A stretch of DNA of 49,072 bases from Cellulophaga sp. (GTDB lineage: Bacteria; Bacteroidota; Bacteroidia; Flavobacteriales; Flavobacteriaceae): the NCBI GenBank assembly GCA_030731855.1, contig JANQTG010000231.1, forward strand, positions 21,167 to 70,238, given 5' to 3'. Of this stretch, positions 9,048 to 15,824 are shown one piece after another (the first letter of the stretch is position 1; every line of letters starts with the position of its first letter). The notes under the pieces are model-generated. The model had not been told where the DNA came from and did not search any database. It saw only the letters and a list, made by a program, of their open reading frames with translations. The translations under genes and the position numbers were made by a program.

Positions 9048-9980
9048 ATGAAAGACGGAATCTACGCAAAATTCAATACTTCAAAAGGAGAAATACTAGT
9101 AAAATTAACGCATGACAAAACCCCAGGTACGGTGGGTAATTTTGTTGCCTTAGCCGAAGGTAATCTAGAAAATAAAGCAAAAGCACAAGGGAAACCTTAT
9201 TATGATGGATTAAAATTTCACCGAGTAATTCCAGATTTTATGGTGCAAGGTGGTTGCCCACAAGGAACAGGTACAGGAGATCCAGGGTATAAATTCGATG
9301 ATGAATTTCATGTAGATTTAAAGCATGATGGTCCAGGTGTATTATCCATGGCAAATGCAGGGCCAGGTACTAATGGGAGTCAATTTTTTATTACACATAT
9401 TGCAACGCCTTGGTTAGATAATAAGCACACAGTTTTCGGACATGTTGTAGATAGTCAAGCAATTGTTGATGCTATAAAACAAGGTGATAAAATAGAATCT
9501 TTAGAGATTTTAAGAGTAGGAGCAGAGGCTGAAAAATGGAATGCAGTGGAGGCCTTTAGAACCTTTGAAGGTTCAAGAGAAAAAAGGTTAGCGGAAGAAA
9601 AAGCAGCACAAGCCGCCGAATTAGACAAAGTTGCTGCAGGTTTTGAAGAAACGGCTAGTGGACTACGTTATAAAATAATTCAAAAAGGTAGTGGTAAAAA
9701 AGCAGAAGCAGGTATGAAGGTATCTGTACATTACGAAGGTTCTTTACTAGACGGTACCGTTTTTGATTCTTCATACAAACGAAAAGAACCTATTGATTTT
9801 CAAGTGGGTATTGGTCAAGTAATTCAAGGTTGGGATGAAGGAATTTGTTTATTACAAGTGGGCGATAAAGCACGTTTTGTAATACCTTCTAATTTAGGTT
9901 ACGGTAGTGCCGGAGCTGGAGGAGTTATTCCACCAGACGCTATGTTAATTTTCGATGTTGAGCTAATGAAAGTTAGTTAG
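9048..9980 (+). CDS. Fused cyclophilin-FKBP peptidyl-prolyl cis-trans isomerase
   Basis: The 310-residue protein joins two unrelated prolyl isomerase folds. The N-terminal cyclophilin domain (about 1-160) shows FHRVIPDFMVQGG and GTNGSQFFIT. A charged Ala/Glu/Lys linker lies at about 165-200. The C-terminal FKBP domain (about 200-310) shows VHYEGSLLDGTVFDSS, the GQVIQGWDEG motif and IPSNLGYG. No signal peptide is seen with the start at 9048, so it should be cytoplasmic and assist protein folding. An in-frame ATG at 9015 was rejected because it lies inside the -7 promoter box. Dual-family immunophilins of this order have been described from Flavobacterium. Confidence 0.93.
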   Translation: MKDGIYAKFNTSKGEILVKLTHDKTPGTVGNFVALAEGNLENKAKAQGKPYYDGLKFHRVIPDFMVQGGCPQGTGTGDPGYKFDDEFHVDLKHDGPGVLSMANAGPGTNGSQFFITHIATPWLDNKHTVFGHVVDSQAIVDAIKQGDKIESLEILRVGAEAEKWNAVEAFRTFEGSREKRLAEEKAAQAAELDKVAAGFEETASGLRYKIIQKGSGKKAEAGMKVSVHYEGSLLDGTVFDSSYKRKEPIDFQVGIGQVIQGWDEGICLLQVGDKARFVIPSNLGYGSAGAGGVIPPDAMLIFDVELMKVS

Positions 9981-9994
9981 ATATAAAAGATTTA

Positions 9995-10045
9995 TAAAAT
10001 ATAAAAAGGGGTTTCAAAAATATTGAAACCCCTTTTTATATTTTA
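9995..10045. terminator. Long perfect bidirectional terminator
   Basis: The stem is about 23 perfectly paired bases (core AAAAAGGGGTTTCAA and TTGAAACCCCTTTTT) with a 5-base loop and flanking A and T runs on both sides. It ends the prolyl isomerase transcript and could also stop leftward transcription. Confidence 0.92.
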
Positions 10046-10125
10046 GCTCTTCTGTTGACACTAATCAGTAAAAGCAATAAATTTATAAGCACCAAAACCA
10101 TCAAAATACTAAAAAAAGTCACCAT
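10036..10125 (-). CDS. Possible 29-residue hydrophobic micro-protein
   Basis: An ATG at 10125 opens a 29-codon frame. It encodes a short N-terminus, one hydrophobic segment (VLVLINLLLLLI) and a basic tail (NRRAKI), the topology of a single-span membrane micro-protein. The stop lies inside the terminator stem at 9995-10045. The upstream sequence has no strong ribosome binding site or clear TAnnTTTG box. It could be chance in AT-rich DNA. Confidence 0.3.
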   Translation of the reverse strand: MVTFFSILMVLVLINLLLLLISVNRRAKI

Positions 10126-10404
10126 AATTATTCAATTAAAAAAGTGGTACACCTATGGAACACTTACTTGAAACAAAACCCTACAGTAAAGAGTGTTTAT
10201 TTTAGTTCATATTCAATTCTTTTTAGAAAAAGTTATTTCAAATACTTTTTCTTGTAAGATATTTTTGGGGTATTTAAACTATAGATGGTATATACGAGAA
10301 ATGGTTGCGTGTTAGCCCTTATTTTTTTAAACAATTTTTAACTTTTTTTTGCAAAACAATGTATAGATTGAGAAAGGAAAGTAGTTTAAGCACATAAAAT
10401 AAAA
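10126..10404. other. AT-rich intergenic stretch, no gene seen
   Basis: About 280 bases between the micro-ORF and the cold-shock terminator hold no frame, RNA gene or repeat that I can support. Confidence 0.6.
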
Positions 10405-10429
10405 AAGCCCAACTTAAAAAGTTGGGCTT
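10401..10429 (-). terminator. Intrinsic terminator of the cold-shock gene
   Basis: Arms AAGCCCAACTT and AAGTTGGGCTT (10405-10415 and 10419-10429) have a 3-base loop. On the minus strand a run of U follows from the A-run at 10401-10406. Confidence 0.9.
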
Positions 10430-10458
10430 CTAATCAAAAAAAAGTTGTTACGTATGTA

Positions 10459-10650
10459 TTATAGTACTTTTACATTTACTGCGTTCAATCCTTTTTTACC
10501 TTGTTGTAATTCAAATTCTACAACATCACCTTCGCGAATTTCGTCGATTAAACCAGAAATGTGTACAAAATGATCTTCGCTTGAGCCATCTTCAGTGATA
10601 AATCCAAAACCTTTAGAATCATTGAAGAATTTTACTGTTCCTTTATTCAT
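10459..10650 (-). CDS. cspA: Cold-shock protein (CspA family)
   Basis: The 63-residue single cold-shock domain binds single-stranded RNA and DNA and can act as an RNA chaperone. RNP1 is KGFGFIT (about residues 13-19) and RNP2 is HFVHIS (about 27-32). The core aromatic residues are all present. The length is normal for bacterial Csp proteins. It is a single-gene unit with its own terminator downstream. The upstream sequence is AT-rich, with a near-consensus -7 box (TATATTTA on the minus strand, near 10681-10688). Confidence 0.95.
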   Translation of the reverse strand: MNKGTVKFFNDSKGFGFITEDGSSEDHFVHISGLIDEIREGDVVEFELQQGKKGLNAVNVKVL

Positions 10651-10967
10651 TATAAAATATTAAAAAAATTAATTAATGTGTAAATATACAACAATTAAGT
10701 TTAACATTTTTATTTTTTTGACATTTATATTTTAACATCCTTCATTATCTTATAAAATCGACTGTTACTATAATTATTTACAAGGCTAAAAGCTGAAATT
10801 TAAGCGAATGTAATGAGCTTAGGAGTTTAAAAGAAGTTGATAATTTAAGAATAAAAACGTACTATTTTATTTGGTTTCGTACCAAAAAAATCATTTTTCT
10901 AACCATCTAACCATCTAACCATCTAACCACTCTCGCACTGAGCGTAGTCGAAGTGAACCATCTAACC
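10651..10967. other. Intergenic region with short repeats
   Basis: This gap of 317 bases holds the cold-shock upstream region at its left end and, at its right end, the octamer repeats and the 20-base inverted element listed separately. I see no coding frame. Confidence 0.6.
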
Positions 10968-10976
10968 TTAAGATGG
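10901..10976. repeat. AACCATCT octamer tandem repeat flanking a 20-base element
   Basis: AACCATCT occurs three times head to tail at 10901-10924, with a partial fourth unit, and again at 10956-10963. Between them at 10936-10955 lies cactgagcgtagtcgaagtg, an element with complementary ends. The last CCATCT pairs with AGATGG at 10971-10976, giving a small hairpin that contains the peroxiredoxin stop codon. Confidence 0.75.
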
Positions 10977-11603
10977 ATCTGGCGTCATTCTTAAATAGGG
11001 CTTAATTTCTTCAACTCCTTTTGGAAATAATTTTTTTGCATCTTCTGTAGCAATGGCGGGGCTCACGACTACTTTTTCGCCGTTTTTCCAGTTCGCAGGT
11101 GTGGCTACTTTATGATGTGCTGTTAATTGTAAAGAATCTATAACTCTCAATAATTCGTAAAAGTTACGACCTGTAGATGCTGGGTACGTTAGCATTAATT
11201 TAACGGTCTTATCAGGAGCAACAATGAATACAGACCTTACCGTTAAGGTACTATCTGCATTTGGGTGAATCATATCATATAAATTTGATACTTTGCGGTC
11301 TTCATCAGCTATAATCGGAAAATTAACTATGGTATTTTGCACCTCATTAATATCTTTTATCCATTCGGCATGTGAGGCAGTACCATCAACACTCAGGGCA
11401 ATCATTTTTACATTTCTTTTGTCGAATTCGTCTTTGAACTGAGCGGCAGTGCCCAATTCGGTAGTGCAAACAGGAGTAAAATCTGCTGGATGTGAAAATA
11501 AAATCCCCCAACTATCCCCTAAATATTCATAAAAATTTATCATGCCCATTGAACTATCTACTGTGAAATCTGGAGCAATATCTCCTAATCTTATTGTTGC
11601 CAT
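10968..11603 (-). CDS. Peroxiredoxin, 1-Cys (Prx6) type
   Basis: It reduces hydrogen and organic peroxides. The 211-residue protein has the AhpC/TSA domain with peroxidatic Cys46 in DFTPVCTTE, then the Prx6-specific C-terminal domain (PANWKNGEKVVV). No conserved resolving cysteine is seen, consistent with the 1-Cys class. No signal peptide is present. The gene diverges from the DinB-like gene at 11710. A TAATTTTG box on the minus strand at 11643-11636 gives a leader of about 25 bases. The end of the gene pairs with an external octamer repeat. Confidence 0.94.
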   Translation of the reverse strand: MATIRLGDIAPDFTVDSSMGMINFYEYLGDSWGILFSHPADFTPVCTTELGTAAQFKDEFDKRNVKMIALSVDGTASHAEWIKDINEVQNTIVNFPIIADEDRKVSNLYDMIHPNADSTLTVRSVFIVAPDKTVKLMLTYPASTGRNFYELLRVIDSLQLTAHHKVATPANWKNGEKVVVSPAIATEDAKKLFPKGVEEIKPYLRMTPDPS

Positions 11604-11635
11604 TACTTTGTTTTTAGGTATTAATTAGTATCCTA

Positions 11636-11643
11636 CAAAATTA
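11636..11643 (-). promoter_or_regulatory. -7 promoter box for the peroxiredoxin gene
   Basis: The minus strand reads TAATTTTG, a perfect TAnnTTTG, 33 bases before the ATG. No good -33 element is visible at the expected spacing. Confidence 0.45.
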
Positions 11644-11709
11644 GTAGATTAAATGATAAATAGATAGTTTACAGGGTTAAAAATCTATTAAAATTTGTAT
11701 TTTTATGTA

Positions 11710-12243
11710 ATGGAAGAAAACTTAAAATATCCGATAGGTAAGTATACGCAAGCTTTAAAAATCACTGATGATCTTATCGAAAAATGGATTGATGATTTAG
11801 AAAAATTACCTGGCCGTTTAGAAAATTTGGTTAAAACTTTAAATGACAATCAATTAGATACACCATACCGACCCGATGGTTGGTCGGTTAGGCAGTTAGT
11901 ACACCATATTGCCGATAGTCACCATCATAGTTACACTAGATTCAAATGGTCATTGACTGAAGATTCTCCTTTGATAAAGGCTTATAACGAAAAAAGCTGG
12001 TGTGAGCTTTCTGATGCAAAAACTGCTCCCATTGAGCTCTCTTTATACTATTTAAAAGCTCTTCATGCAAAATTAGTGTATTTATTAAGGGGTCTTTCAG
12101 CGACTGATTTACAAAAAACCTACATACACCCAGATGATGCTAAAAATTTTGTTTCTGTAGCAGAAAATATCGCTAAATATGCTTGGCATAGTAATCATCA
12201 TTTAGCACATATTCAGGGGTTGATTGATCGTGAGGGTTGGTAA
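11710..12243 (+). CDS. DinB-like YfiT-family putative bacillithiol transferase
   Basis: The 177-residue four-helix DinB-like protein has three metal-ligand histidine positions, one in VHHIADSHHH and the others in the C-terminal WHSNHHLAHI. The motifs YPIGKY, GWSVRQLVHH and YRPDGW match the YfiT family, whose members are described as nickel- or zinc-dependent hydrolases or bacillithiol S-transferases. A TTG at 11695 would add five residues (MYFYV), but the ATG at 11710 matches family N-termini. It diverges from the peroxiredoxin gene, so a shared redox or detoxification theme is plausible but inferred. Confidence 0.85.
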   Translation: MEENLKYPIGKYTQALKITDDLIEKWIDDLEKLPGRLENLVKTLNDNQLDTPYRPDGWSVRQLVHHIADSHHHSYTRFKWSLTEDSPLIKAYNEKSWCELSDAKTAPIELSLYYLKALHAKLVYLLRGLSATDLQKTYIHPDDAKNFVSVAENIAKYAWHSNHHLAHIQGLIDREGW

Positions 12244-12467
12244 TTTGTTAGTCTAAATTAAACTTGAAACTAAGTACTTTAGTGTATTTGCCCTAGGTAA
12301 TAAAAACATTTTAACCGATCTAGTTTTTAATGACAGATGGCAAGCTAATATAGGCAGCTTAGTACTGTTAATTGTTACTGCAAACCGTTTGGTAAAGAGT
12401 ACATGTTTAATCATAAAATCCTATGGTCCTGTATTTCATAACGGTTTAAGTGCTAATCATTTCATTA

Positions 12468-13022
12468 TCATTTCCATTTAATATTACAGCCCATACTCGG
12501 TTTTTGAATCATTGATATTTCTTGATTATGTAATAAATGATCCATAGCAAACCTTAAATCAGCACCTGTTATTGCTTTTTCATTTCCCGGTCTTGCGTCA
12601 TCTAATTGTCCGCGATATATTAGTTTTAAAGCGTCATCAAACAAATAAATATCTGGGGTGCAAGCAGCATCATAGTCTTTTGCAACTTCTTGTGTTTCAT
12701 CATATAAATAAGGAAAAGGATAACCTTCTTTTTCGGCAACTTTTTTCATTAAATGTGGCGCATCTTGGGGGTAATTTTCAACGTCGTTACTAGAAATTGC
12801 CACAAAAGAAATTCCTTTTTCTTGATATTCTAAGGCAAGAGAAACAAGTAATGAATTTACATAAATTACATAAGGGCAGTGGTTGCAAATAAATAAAATA
12901 ACCGTTCCATGTTTACCTCTTAAATCTTTTAGAAAAAAGCGTTTATCGCTTACGGTGTCTATCAAATTAAAATCGGGTGCTTTTGTGCCTAAAGGCAACA
13001 TGTTACTAGGTGTTAAAGCCAT
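12468..13022 (-). CDS. Thioredoxin-like / AhpC-TSA family protein
   Basis: The 184-residue thioredoxin fold carries an N-terminal LPLGTKAPDFNL region and the motif CNHCP, with Cys46 and Cys49 at the redox position (CXXC). No signal peptide is evident, so it is probably cytoplasmic. This conserved family is often annotated thioredoxin family or redoxin, and the exact substrate is not known. Its C-terminus (PSMGCNIKWK) keeps a third Cys that is common in the family. It is a single gene, convergent with the DinB-like gene across a 224-base gap. Confidence 0.88.
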   Translation of the reverse strand: MALTPSNMLPLGTKAPDFNLIDTVSDKRFFLKDLRGKHGTVILFICNHCPYVIYVNSLLVSLALEYQEKGISFVAISSNDVENYPQDAPHLMKKVAEKEGYPFPYLYDETQEVAKDYDAACTPDIYLFDDALKLIYRGQLDDARPGNEKAITGADLRFAMDHLLHNQEISMIQKPSMGCNIKWK

Positions 13023-13121
13023 TTTTATAATTTTTAGGATTAAAGTTATTAGAAATTTATGTGTTTTGAGCTAAGTTTTGTAACTAATTTTTAAATTGCA
13101 CGTTATACATTAGTTGTGAGT

Positions 13122-13457
13122 ATGGATAGTATTGAATGGTCAGATTTTAAAAAAATAGACATGCGTGTCGGAACTATTGTAGCGGTTTATCCGTTTCCCG
13201 AAGTAAAGAACCCAGCTTTTAAGCTTGAAATAGATTTTGGTTCTGAAATTGGCATCAAAAAAACATCAGCACAAATAACTAATTTATATGCTCCGAACGA
13301 TTTGGTAGGTCAGCAAGTAATTGCGGTGATTAATTTTCCAAAAAAACAAATTGCCAATTTTATGAGTGAATGTCTTATCTTAGGTGCTGTTGATGGTAAA
13401 GATGTAACTTTATTACAGCCTAATTTACCAGTAAAAAACGGACTCAAAATAGCTTAA
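13122..13457 (+). CDS. csaA: CsaA-like tRNA-binding domain protein
   Basis: The 111-residue OB-fold protein resembles CsaA, a tRNA-binding and export-related chaperone, and the C-terminal domain of methionyl-tRNA synthetase. Family motifs include DFKKIDMRVGTI, the KTSAQIT strand and the LGAVDGKDVTLLQP end. I chose the ATG at 13122. A GTG two codons earlier (13116) is possible and would add two residues. The next gene starts 3 bases after its stop, making a small operon with the transporter and acyltransferase genes. Confidence 0.9.
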   Translation: MDSIEWSDFKKIDMRVGTIVAVYPFPEVKNPAFKLEIDFGSEIGIKKTSAQITNLYAPNDLVGQQVIAVINFPKKQIANFMSECLILGAVDGKDVTLLQPNLPVKNGLKIA

Positions 13458-13460
13458 GAC

Positions 13461-14384
13461 TTGTCAGAAACTATCATAGATACGATACATATTAATTTTA
13501 ATGAAGAATCTCTTTGGGTTTTAAACGTTGCGCTTGCGTTGGTGATGTTTGGGATTGCCCTAGAAATTTCAATTTCAGACTTTAAAGAATTATTTAAAAA
13601 ACCTAAGCCTATTGTTGTCGGTGTTTTAAGTCAGTTTTTAGTATTACCAGCGGTAACTTTTCTTCTTGTTTTTATAATACAACCTTTGCCTAGTGTGGCT
13701 TTAGGAATGATTATGGTCGCGGCTTGCCCAGGTGGTAATATTTCTAATTTTATCACTCACATTGCAAAGGGTAATAGTGCGTTATCTATCTGTTTAACTG
13801 CGGTGGCAACCATTTTAGCCATATTTATGACCCCTTTAAATTTAGAATTTTGGAGTTCTTTTTATCCGCCAGCAGCAGCCATCTTAAAACAAGTTGCTAT
13901 TGAACCGCTAGCGATGGTTAAATTAGTTTTTTTATTACTTGGGATTCCTTTAATAATAGGAATGTTGGTTAATTATTACTTTTCGGTATTTGCCAAAAAA
14001 GCCGCCAAATTATTAAAAATAGGGTCTTTGGTATTTTTTGTGGTCTTAATTTTTATCGCCTTATATGCCAACAGGGTTATTTTTTTAGAATACGTACTCT
14101 ACGTTTTTTGGATTGTTGTACTCCATAATTTAGTAGCCTTTTTTACTGGTTTTTCTATGGCTAAAGCTTTTGGTTTATCTTCAGAAAATACAAAGACGAT
14201 AACGATTGAAACAGGTATTCAAAATTCGGGCTTAGGATTATTATTAATATTTACTTTTTTTGATGGTTTAGGGGGAATGGCATTACTTACCGCTTTTTGG
14301 GGGATTTGGCATTTAGTTTCAGGATTAATTCTAGCAAGTTTTTGGAGTTCTAAAACATTGGCAGATAAAAAAGAAGTAGCTTGA
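13461..14384 (+). CDS. Bile acid:sodium symporter (BASS) family transporter
   Basis: This 307-residue polytopic membrane protein has about nine hydrophobic segments. Hallmarks are the ACPGGNISNF motif (about residue 90) and the ETGIQNSGLG motif (about 250) at the crossed, discontinuous helices that bind sodium in ASBT-type transporters. The physiological substrate is unknown; bacterial members move organic anions or pantoate-like acids. The start is TTG at 13461, 3 bases after the csaA stop. No ATG gives a complete first helix. The stop overlaps the next gene. Confidence 0.9.
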   Translation: MSETIIDTIHINFNEESLWVLNVALALVMFGIALEISISDFKELFKKPKPIVVGVLSQFLVLPAVTFLLVFIIQPLPSVALGMIMVAACPGGNISNFITHIAKGNSALSICLTAVATILAIFMTPLNLEFWSSFYPPAAAILKQVAIEPLAMVKLVFLLLGIPLIIGMLVNYYFSVFAKKAAKLLKIGSLVFFVVLIFIALYANRVIFLEYVLYVFWIVVLHNLVAFFTGFSMAKAFGLSSENTKTITIETGIQNSGLGLLLIFTFFDGLGGMALLTAFWGIWHLVSGLILASFWSSKTLADKKEVA

Positions 14385-15436
14385 AAAAATTAATTTACAA
14401 CCTAGTCCGGTTTCTTTTAAAAGTACTTTTGCATCTTTATTTTGGAAAAATAAAGATCAACGGATTAGAAAATATACCTAAAAATAAGCCTGTTTTATTG
14501 CTGTCAAATCACCAAAATTCTTTTTTAGACACCATTTTAATCGGAACAGCTTGTGGTCGAAGTCCATTTTTTTTAACCATGGCGGCTGTTTTTAAAACTA
14601 AACTACTAAAAACGATATTTACTTTTTTTAGAATGATACCCGTTTATAGAATTAGAGACGGAATCAATTCTTTAAAAAAGAACGATAAAACTTTTGATAA
14701 AGCGGTAGCGCTTTTAGCTAAAAACGAGAGTATTGTAATTTTTCCAGAGGCAAATCATAACTTAAAACGTAGGGTTAGGCCTTTGAGTAAAGGATTTACA
14801 CGAATTTTGTTTATGACTTTAGAGAAATTCCCTGATTTAGATATTCATTTAGTTCCGGTAGGCGTCAACTATGTGAATCCAGCGAAATTTCCAGATAAAG
14901 CTGCTATTTTTTATGGTAAGCCAATTCGGGTACAAGAGATTTATAATCCGAACGATTTGATAAAAAGTAAGGATGCAATGGTGTCTATAGTATCAGAACG
15001 TTTAAAATTATTGACCACACATATAGAAAGCGAAAAAGATTATAATCAGATTATTGAAAAATTAGACGCTTTAGGGGTAAACTACCTAGAACCAGGAGCT
15101 GTAAATAAAAGTTTACTTCTTTTGCAGAATGTGACCAAAATACCAACTTCAAAAAAAGTTAAAAACAGATTTCAAAAGCTATTATCGATTATTTTTTGGC
15201 TATTAAATTTCCCCGTATTGCTTTTATGGCAAAAAGTTTTTAAACCAAAAATAAAAGAAATAGAGTTTTTGAGTACCATGCGTTTTGCGTTTTCAGTAGC
15301 TATATATCCTTTTTATTACCTTCTACTTTTTATTTTTGGTCTTTTTTCTTCAGATGTGCTAACAGGATTAAGCATCGCAGGGATTATATTTTTTTTGAAT
15401 ATACTATTTACCAAGCTTATTTTAAAAAACCGCTAA
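14381..15436 (+). CDS. PlsC-like lysophospholipid/glycerol-3-phosphate acyltransferase
   Basis: The 351-residue protein probably acylates a lipid precursor at the inner membrane. An acyltransferase domain spans about 25-220, with the catalytic motif spelled NHQNSFLD (His and Asp separated by five residues), the block II arginine (RMIPVYRIRDG) and FPEANHN in place of FPEG. The C-terminus holds three or more membrane segments (about 255-345). The start is TTG, overlapping the transporter stop as TTGA. Its 3' end overlaps the convergent DUF2237 gene by 4 bases. Confidence 0.87.
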   Translation: MKKLIYNLVRFLLKVLLHLYFGKIKINGLENIPKNKPVLLLSNHQNSFLDTILIGTACGRSPFFLTMAAVFKTKLLKTIFTFFRMIPVYRIRDGINSLKKNDKTFDKAVALLAKNESIVIFPEANHNLKRRVRPLSKGFTRILFMTLEKFPDLDIHLVPVGVNYVNPAKFPDKAAIFYGKPIRVQEIYNPNDLIKSKDAMVSIVSERLKLLTTHIESEKDYNQIIEKLDALGVNYLEPGAVNKSLLLLQNVTKIPTSKKVKNRFQKLLSIIFWLLNFPVLLLWQKVFKPKIKEIEFLSTMRFAFSVAIYPFYYLLLFIFGLFSSDVLTGLSIAGIIFFLNILFTKLILKNR

Positions 15437-15795
15437 GAAACAGCTTCATATTTTTTAAGCATAGCTAAAGTAGTATACTCTAAAGCTTTTTCGTGAGTAG
15501 CTTCAAGAATTACAAAAGGCGCTTTGCCGGCACGTTCAGCTTCTAACCATCTCGAAATACACAAACACCATTTAGAGCCTTCTTGCAAGCCAGGAAAACT
15601 CCATTGCGGTATTGGAGTCGTTAAATCGTTTCCGCGCGCTTTAGTGAAATCTAGAAAATCTTTAGTAACTACCGCACAAAGTACATGCGTACCAGTATCT
15701 TCTTGAATAGTTCTGCAAAAACCATCTCTAAAATACCCTGTCGCAGGGTTAGTGCAACAGGGTTCTAAAGTGGTACCAAGTACGTTTAATGGCAT
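15433..15795 (-). CDS. DUF2237 family protein
   Basis: The 120-residue protein matches DUF2237 over its full length: NVLGTTLEPC near the N-terminus, GYFRDGFCRT, HVLCAVVT, ARGNDLTTP, the WCLCISRW motif and ILEATHEKALEY. Five cysteines occur, several in short pairs. No function is established for the family; a metal- or redox-related role is only a guess from the cysteines. It is convergent with the acyltransferase gene and about 30 bases downstream of the M14 peptidase start region. Confidence 0.9.
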   Translation of the reverse strand: MPLNVLGTTLEPCCTNPATGYFRDGFCRTIQEDTGTHVLCAVVTKDFLDFTKARGNDLTTPIPQWSFPGLQEGSKWCLCISRWLEAERAGKAPFVILEATHEKALEYTTLAMLKKYEAVS

Positions 15796-15824
15796 AAAGT
15801 TAATTTTTAAAAAGTAGTATAAAC

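Noticed and set aside
12250-12467. Open frame of about 70 codons in the gap after the DinB-like gene
   Set aside because: It has no ATG, GTG or TTG start and no recognisable motif, so I do not call a gene.
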